Shown here: in pieces, positions 60,099-64,000 of the stretch
How positions within the stretch are numbered: position 1 is the first letter of the stretch
How the letters are laid out: every line of letters begins with the position of its first letter
Source: Mucilaginibacter_A sp041088075
GTDB lineage: Bacteria > Bacteroidota > Bacteroidia > Sphingobacteriales > Sphingobacteriaceae
NCBI RefSeq assembly: GCF_041088075.1
Contig: NZ_JBGCVY010000026.1
Coordinates: forward strand, 12,876 to 76,875
Reading direction: 5' to 3'
DNA: 64,000 nt
Translations under genes and position numbers: made by a program
The notes under the pieces: model-generated
The model's database searches: none
Seen by the model: the letters and a program-made list of their open reading frames with translations, nothing else
Told to the model about the DNA's origin: nothing

Positions 60099-61463
60099 AT
60101 GAAAATACATTTCATTGCTATGGGCGGAAGTGCGATGCACAACCTGGCCATTGCTTTGCACAAAAAAGGTTTTACGGTAACCGGTTCTGATGATGTTTTT
60201 ACCGAACCATCAAAATCAAGGCTGGATAAATACGGTCTGCTTCCCGCAAATTCTGGTTGGGACGAGCAAAATATTACGCCCGGTTTGGATGCCGTAATTT
60301 TAGGGATGCACGCCAAAGCCGATAACCCGGAACTGCTGAAAGCGCAAAACCTGGGCATCAAAATATATTCTTACCCGGAATATGTTTACGAACAAGCTAA
60401 AAATAAAACGCGCGTAGTAATCGGAGGGAGCCACGGCAAAACCACCATCACTTCCATGGTTTTACATGTGCTAAAAGAAGCATCGCTGGATTTTGATTAT
60501 CTGGTTGGCGCGCAATTGGATGGTTTTGATACGATGGTCAAAATTACAAACGAAGCGCCACTGATGGTAATTGAAGGCGATGAATATTTGTCTTCGCCGA
60601 TTGACCCAAGGCCGAAATTTCATTTGTACAAAGCCAATATTGCGGTCATCAGCGGCATTGCCTGGGACCATATCAACGTTTTCCCGACTTTTGAAAATTA
60701 TGCAGAACAGTTTTCGATTTTTATTGACACGATTGAAAAAGGCGGCGAATTGATTTATTGCGAAGAAGACAAGGTGCTGAAAAATCTGGTCGAAAACCAT
60801 CCAACCGAAATCAAAAAAGTTGCTTACCGCTTGCCTCAGCATAAAATCAAAAACGGTATCACTATATTGATCAACAACAATCAGGAATATCCTTTGCAGG
60901 TTTTTGGCGATCATAATTTGTTGAATTTGGAAGCGGCAAAAGCAGTATGTATGGCACTACAAATTGATGAGGGGGTTTTTTATAAAGCCATCACTGGTTT
61001 TAAAGGAGCGGCAAAACGTTTGGAACTGATTGGCAGCAACGGCCGTACAAATATTTATAAAGATTTTGCGCACTCGCCATCCAAACTTTTGGCTACGATA
61101 AAAGCAGTAAAAGGCCAGTTTCCCGAAAGGAAATTAATAGCTTGTATCGAGCTGCATACATTCAGCAGTTTGAACAAAAAGTTTTTGCAGGAATACGCAG
61201 GAACGATGGACGAAGCAGACGAGGCGATTGTGTTTATAGACCGGCATACTTTTGTGCAAAAAAATATGGAACCTTATGAAAATACGGTGGTAAAAGAAGC
61301 ATTTGAGAAACAAGATTTAATATTTTTCGACGATGCGAATTTATTGTTCCGGTATCTAAACCAATTAAATTTTAAGGACAGTAATTTATTAATGATGAGT
61401 TCGGGGACTTTCGCAGGCTCAGACATGGCAAAACTTACGGAAAATATATTAGAGAACAATTAA
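60099..61463 (+). CDS. mpl: UDP-N-acetylmuramate:tripeptide ligase (murein recycling)
   Basis: 454 aa Mur ligase: HFIAMGGSAMHNLAIALHKKG at the N-terminus, GGSHGKTTITSMVLHVL (ATP P-loop), FAHSPSKLLATIKAVKGQFP (C-terminal domain). It reattaches recycled tripeptide to UDP-MurNAc. Two dodecamer matches lie inside (60472, encoding LKEAS; 61291, encoding VKEAF), both in ordinary protein sequence. Confidence 0.9.
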   Translation: MKIHFIAMGGSAMHNLAIALHKKGFTVTGSDDVFTEPSKSRLDKYGLLPANSGWDEQNITPGLDAVILGMHAKADNPELLKAQNLGIKIYSYPEYVYEQAKNKTRVVIGGSHGKTTITSMVLHVLKEASLDFDYLVGAQLDGFDTMVKITNEAPLMVIEGDEYLSSPIDPRPKFHLYKANIAVISGIAWDHINVFPTFENYAEQFSIFIDTIEKGGELIYCEEDKVLKNLVENHPTEIKKVAYRLPQHKIKNGITILINNNQEYPLQVFGDHNLLNLEAAKAVCMALQIDEGVFYKAITGFKGAAKRLELIGSNGRTNIYKDFAHSPSKLLATIKAVKGQFPERKLIACIELHTFSSLNKKFLQEYAGTMDEADEAIVFIDRHTFVQKNMEPYENTVVKEAFEKQDLIFFDDANLLFRYLNQLNFKDSNLLMMSSGTFAGSDMAKLTENILENN

Positions 61464-61548
61464 AAAATAAATATTATAATAACTAATTATCAGAATAGCC
61501 GTATAAAATGTTGTATTATAAATCGCTTTCAATTATAAATTAAGCAGT

Positions 61549-61890
61549 ATGAAATCTTTAGGAAAAAAAATTAGGTTGTTACGCCATCAAAAAGGTTGGA
61601 GCCAGGAAGATGTTGCCAAACAGTTGGACATATCCATTCCTGCGTTTTCAAAAATCGAAACCGGTATTACGGATATTAATCTATCCCGGCTGGAGCAGAT
61701 TTCAAAATTGTACGAAATGACGATCGTTCAATTGTTGACTTTTAACGATGCGGAGCAAGAGCAAAAATCAGCATCGGAGATTGAATCTATCCAGAAAAAA
61801 CTGGTAGAGCGCGAAGCAGAAGTGATTGACCTGCAAAAAAAGGTGATTGAACTGTACGAGGAATTAAGACACCCGAAGGCTATGGCCTAA
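61549..61890 (+). CDS. XRE family transcriptional regulator with coiled coil
   Basis: 113 aa. HTH at residues 1-60 (KIRLLRHQKGWSQEDVAKQLDISIPAFSKIETGITDINLSRLEQISKLYEMTIVQLL) and a C-terminal coiled-coil (ESIQKKLVEREAEVIDLQKKVIELYEELR). Such small regulators may bind its own promoter; no target is visible. Confidence 0.85.
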   Translation: MKSLGKKIRLLRHQKGWSQEDVAKQLDISIPAFSKIETGITDINLSRLEQISKLYEMTIVQLLTFNDAEQEQKSASEIESIQKKLVEREAEVIDLQKKVIELYEELRHPKAMA

Positions 61891-61919
61891 GCTGTACTTT
61901 TGGTGGTTTCCGATTGTGT

Positions 61920-63041
61920 TTATTTAAACAAATAGCGCATCGTAACATGCCTTTTTCCAAATTTTACATTCATAGCTTCATGCAGGGCGAGCATTTTTGT
62001 GTTAAAATCTCCAACCCACGAAAGTTCCAGCTCATGGTACTGGTTTAAGGGGTACACATATTCTTTCAGTTTGATAAATATGGCTGATTCTAAACCGTGT
62101 TTCTGGAATTTTTGCTTCGTCCCCATCACCACTGCCCTCATCCTGTTTACGCCGCGGTACCTGCGGTAAAGGAATTTTAGTTTGCCAATCAGGTTTAATT
62201 TGCCGTTCAGGCCTTTTATCATCTGGTTGGCATCTGGTAAAATAAGTATAAACGCGGCTGGTTCATTGTTAATGTAGGCAAACCAAATCAATTTTGGGTC
62301 CATGATCGCTTTCATTTTCTCGAAGCTCTCCAGGATAGTTTGCTTGTTGATGGGCGTAAAACCAGTAAAGTCATGCCAGGCATCGTTATAGATTTCGATG
62401 AAATCGGCCGCAAATCTGTCTATTTTTTTAACGTCAAAACTCCTGAAATCATAGCCCGGCTTTTTGGCCACCCAATTGGCTATTTGCGTAAAACGGTCAG
62501 GAAAAGGTTTGTAAACTTCTAAATGGTTGGTAATCTGATCATACAAGGTATAAAAGCCGTAATGGTCAAAAAAAGCCTTATAATAAGGGTGATGGTAGTT
62601 CATGCCGTAGGAGGGCTGCGTAAAACCTTCGATCAGCAAGCCCCAAAAGCTGTCGTTTTCGCCGAAATTAATTGGGCCGTCCATAGCTTCCATGCCCTGG
62701 TTTTTTAACCATTCTTTAGCGGTATCAAACAATAAAAAGGCAACTTTTTCATTATTGATGCTTTCGAAAAAACCCATCCCACCGGTTGGCTGCTCGTTTT
62801 GGTAAGCCTTTTTTTCGTTGATAAAAGCAGCAATACGGCCAATTAATTTTCCGCTGTCATCTTTCACAATCCAACGGGTACATTTTCCGTGCGCAAAAAA
62901 ATTATTTTTTTTTGGGTCGAAAACGGCTTCTACGTTTTCATCCAAAGGGCAAACCCAATTCGGATCGTTCTTGTAAATGATCCTGGCAACATCTAAAAAC
63001 GCTTTCCGGCTTTTTTTATCCAGCACTTCTGTTATAACCAT
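61920..63041 (-). CDS. GNAT-like acyltransferase family protein (373 aa)
   Basis: MVITEVLDKKSRKAFLDVARIIYKND, WVCPLDENVEAVFDPKKNNFFAHG, RWIVKDDSGKLIGRIAAFINE and the C-terminal block KHGLESAIFIKLKEYVYPLNQYHELELSWVGDFNTKMLAL. The pattern of two half GNAT folds resembles bacterial N-acetyltransferase-like proteins conserved in Bacteroidota (about 370-380 aa). Substrate unknown. A dodecamer variant (62238-62249) lies inside. Confidence 0.65.
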   Translation of the reverse strand: MVITEVLDKKSRKAFLDVARIIYKNDPNWVCPLDENVEAVFDPKKNNFFAHGKCTRWIVKDDSGKLIGRIAAFINEKKAYQNEQPTGGMGFFESINNEKVAFLLFDTAKEWLKNQGMEAMDGPINFGENDSFWGLLIEGFTQPSYGMNYHHPYYKAFFDHYGFYTLYDQITNHLEVYKPFPDRFTQIANWVAKKPGYDFRSFDVKKIDRFAADFIEIYNDAWHDFTGFTPINKQTILESFEKMKAIMDPKLIWFAYINNEPAAFILILPDANQMIKGLNGKLNLIGKLKFLYRRYRGVNRMRAVVMGTKQKFQKHGLESAIFIKLKEYVYPLNQYHELELSWVGDFNTKMLALHEAMNVKFGKRHVTMRYLFK

Positions 63042-63100
63042 CTTAATATCTTAAAATTCAAAGGTAATTAAAGCAGGTGCTTTTTGGCGTATTTTATTAC

Positions 63101-63173
63101 ATACTGTTTTTATGCCTGATATTTTTGCTTTTGCTGCTTTTGTGTTGTTGCAATTATTGGTAACAACACAAAA
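63101..63173. repeat. Dodecamer copy and adjacent hairpin
   Basis: ATACTGTTTTTA at 63101-63112, then a hairpin TTTTGTGTTGTT / AACAACACAAAA (63138-63149 with 63162-63173, 12-nt loop). The hairpin may be the left end of the following IS or a terminator; not decided. Confidence 0.45.
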
Positions 63174-63257
63174 ATTAAATATTTTTTTAAGTATGACTAT
63201 CCGTAATTTGTACCAACGATAAATAATGCTTAAATTTAGTAGAAAAAAGGGGATAAA

Positions 63258-64000
63258 ATGAACATAGACGAATTTAGCAAAAAGTATCCTGACGAGTCCA
63301 GTTGTATAGAAGCTGTAAGGGAAAAACGTTTATCGATGGGGGTAAAATGCAAAAAATGCGGTCATACAGAACATTATTTTAGAAAAGGGGACTTAAAGTT
63401 TGAATGTAAGAAGTGCCATAGCCGCCAGGGCCTGCGTGCAGGGACGGTGATGGAAAACACGAACCTGCCCATCCGGTACTGGCTAATGGCCATACATTTG
63501 ATGACGGTGACCAAGAAAGGGTTTTCGGCACTCGAAATGCAGCGGCTGATCGGTCATAAACGATATGAACCGATCTGGTATATGATGCACAAGACCCGCC
63601 GGGTGATGGGCAAAAGGGACGATAAGTATCAGTTGAGCGGTTACATCGAAATAGATGAAGGCTTTTTTGAACGGGCGGACAATAAGGACGTTATCGCTGA
63701 AAACAAGCAAAAACAGGCATCGGACGATGAAAAGAAGAACAAACGCGGCCGTGGAAGTGAAAGGCAAACCAAGGTATTGGTCATGGTAGAATCCAAGCCT
63801 GTTGGAGGCGAAGCGAAAAAGGGAAAGCCGGCCCGCAAAGCCGGTTACCTGAAAATGAAGGTGATGGAAGGTTTGAAAGCAGACAGCATCAACCAGGCAA
63901 TTGGTAAGAATGTGGGGCCCGGCGCAACGGCCCAAACAGACGGTTACAGGGGATACAACAAGCTTAAAGAGCTATTGGCAGGCCACCAGGCAGTCGTTGA
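63258..64000 (+). CDS. IS1595 family transposase (3' end outside window)
   Basis: At least 247 aa, open to the window end. N-terminal zinc ribbon (VKCKKCGHTEHYFRKGDLKFECKKCHSR, CxxC...CxxC), then ISXO2-like DDE region: YIEIDEGFFE (first Asp) and AQTDGYRGYNKLKELL (second Asp). Start ATG 63258 follows AGTAGAAAAAAGGGGAT, a purine-rich leader. Whether it is intact cannot be judged because the C-terminus is cut off. Confidence 0.88.
   Translation, partial: MNIDEFSKKYPDESSCIEAVREKRLSMGVKCKKCGHTEHYFRKGDLKFECKKCHSRQGLRAGTVMENTNLPIRYWLMAIHLMTVTKKGFSALEMQRLIGHKRYEPIWYMMHKTRRVMGKRDDKYQLSGYIEIDEGFFERADNKDVIAENKQKQASDDEKKNKRGRGSERQTKVLVMVESKPVGGEAKKGKPARKAGYLKMKVMEGLKADSINQAIGKNVGPGATAQTDGYRGYNKLKELLAGHQAVV

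Overview
The window looks like a chromosomal segment of a Bacteroidota member, most likely family Sphingobacteriaceae (Mucilaginibacter/Pedobacter-like). Reasons: moderate GC, Bacteroidota-type -7 boxes (TAnnTTTG) instead of sigma70 boxes, almost no Shine-Dalgarno sequences, FadL plus SGNH-lipoprotein pairing, a DUF2147 protein, an IS982 element, and Sphingobacteria-like small proteins. This is inferred from gene content; there is no rRNA. I saw no rRNA or tRNA genes and no CRISPR.

Layout. 1-9.0 kb: tail of a degenerate DEAD-box helicase, a PQQ sugar dehydrogenase, VF530, a DAC-like (c-di-AMP cyclase-type) protein, a CDGSH protein, an ABM-type lipoprotein, an MtfA-like peptidase, a pentapeptide protein and an MBL hydrolase. 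9.0-13.5 kb: a TPR gene split by a nonsense codon, a glycoside-hydrolase-1/sugar-nucleotide-reductase fusion, and an esterase. 14.0-29.0 kb: a minus-strand fatty-acid beta-oxidation block (etfB, etfA, thioesterase, fadN, fadA, fadE, acyl-CoA synthetase, enoyl-CoA hydratase, SDR) ending with a two-gene membrane Fe-S oxidoreductase that probably carries electrons from ETF to menaquinone. 29.1-33.5 kb: a tandem repeat array, an AraC regulator, then FadL and an SGNH lipoprotein, which suit uptake and hydrolysis of lipids feeding the block. 33.8-39.3 kb: small membrane proteins, SemiSWEET, a molybdopterin-domain protein and modCBA. 39.4-47.4 kb: pcm, smpB, mntR-mntH (with a DtxR-type operator), lrp, ung and lysS. 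47.5-51.4 kb: an AT-richer accessory patch with a HicB-like gene, its decayed duplicate, a broken acyltransferase and a secreted metalloprotease-like protein. 51.5-64 kb: a second acyl-CoA synthetase, iscA-iscU-iscS, rpmE2, a GlmU-like gene, tpiA, an IS982 copy, prmA, mpl, an XRE regulator, a GNAT-like protein and a partial IS1595 transposase.

The most unusual signal is not a gene. A dodecamer family, ATGCTTCTTTTA and its relatives ATACTTCTTTTA, ATACTGTTTTTA and ATGCTGTTTTTA, occurs in either orientation about once per kilobase: 66 exact copies by hand count, plus near variants. It lies in nearly every intergenic gap longer than 100 bp, whatever the orientation of the flanking genes. It often forms inverted pairs with a TTTTA-N4-6-TAAAA centre, overlaps stop codons, bridges a stop and a start codon, and is embedded in about 154-158-bp MITE-like copies and in a 122-bp tandem array. 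A minority of copies lie inside genes. It behaves like a genome-wide punctuation element: a terminator hairpin, DNA-uptake-like word, protein-binding site or MITE-derived repeat.
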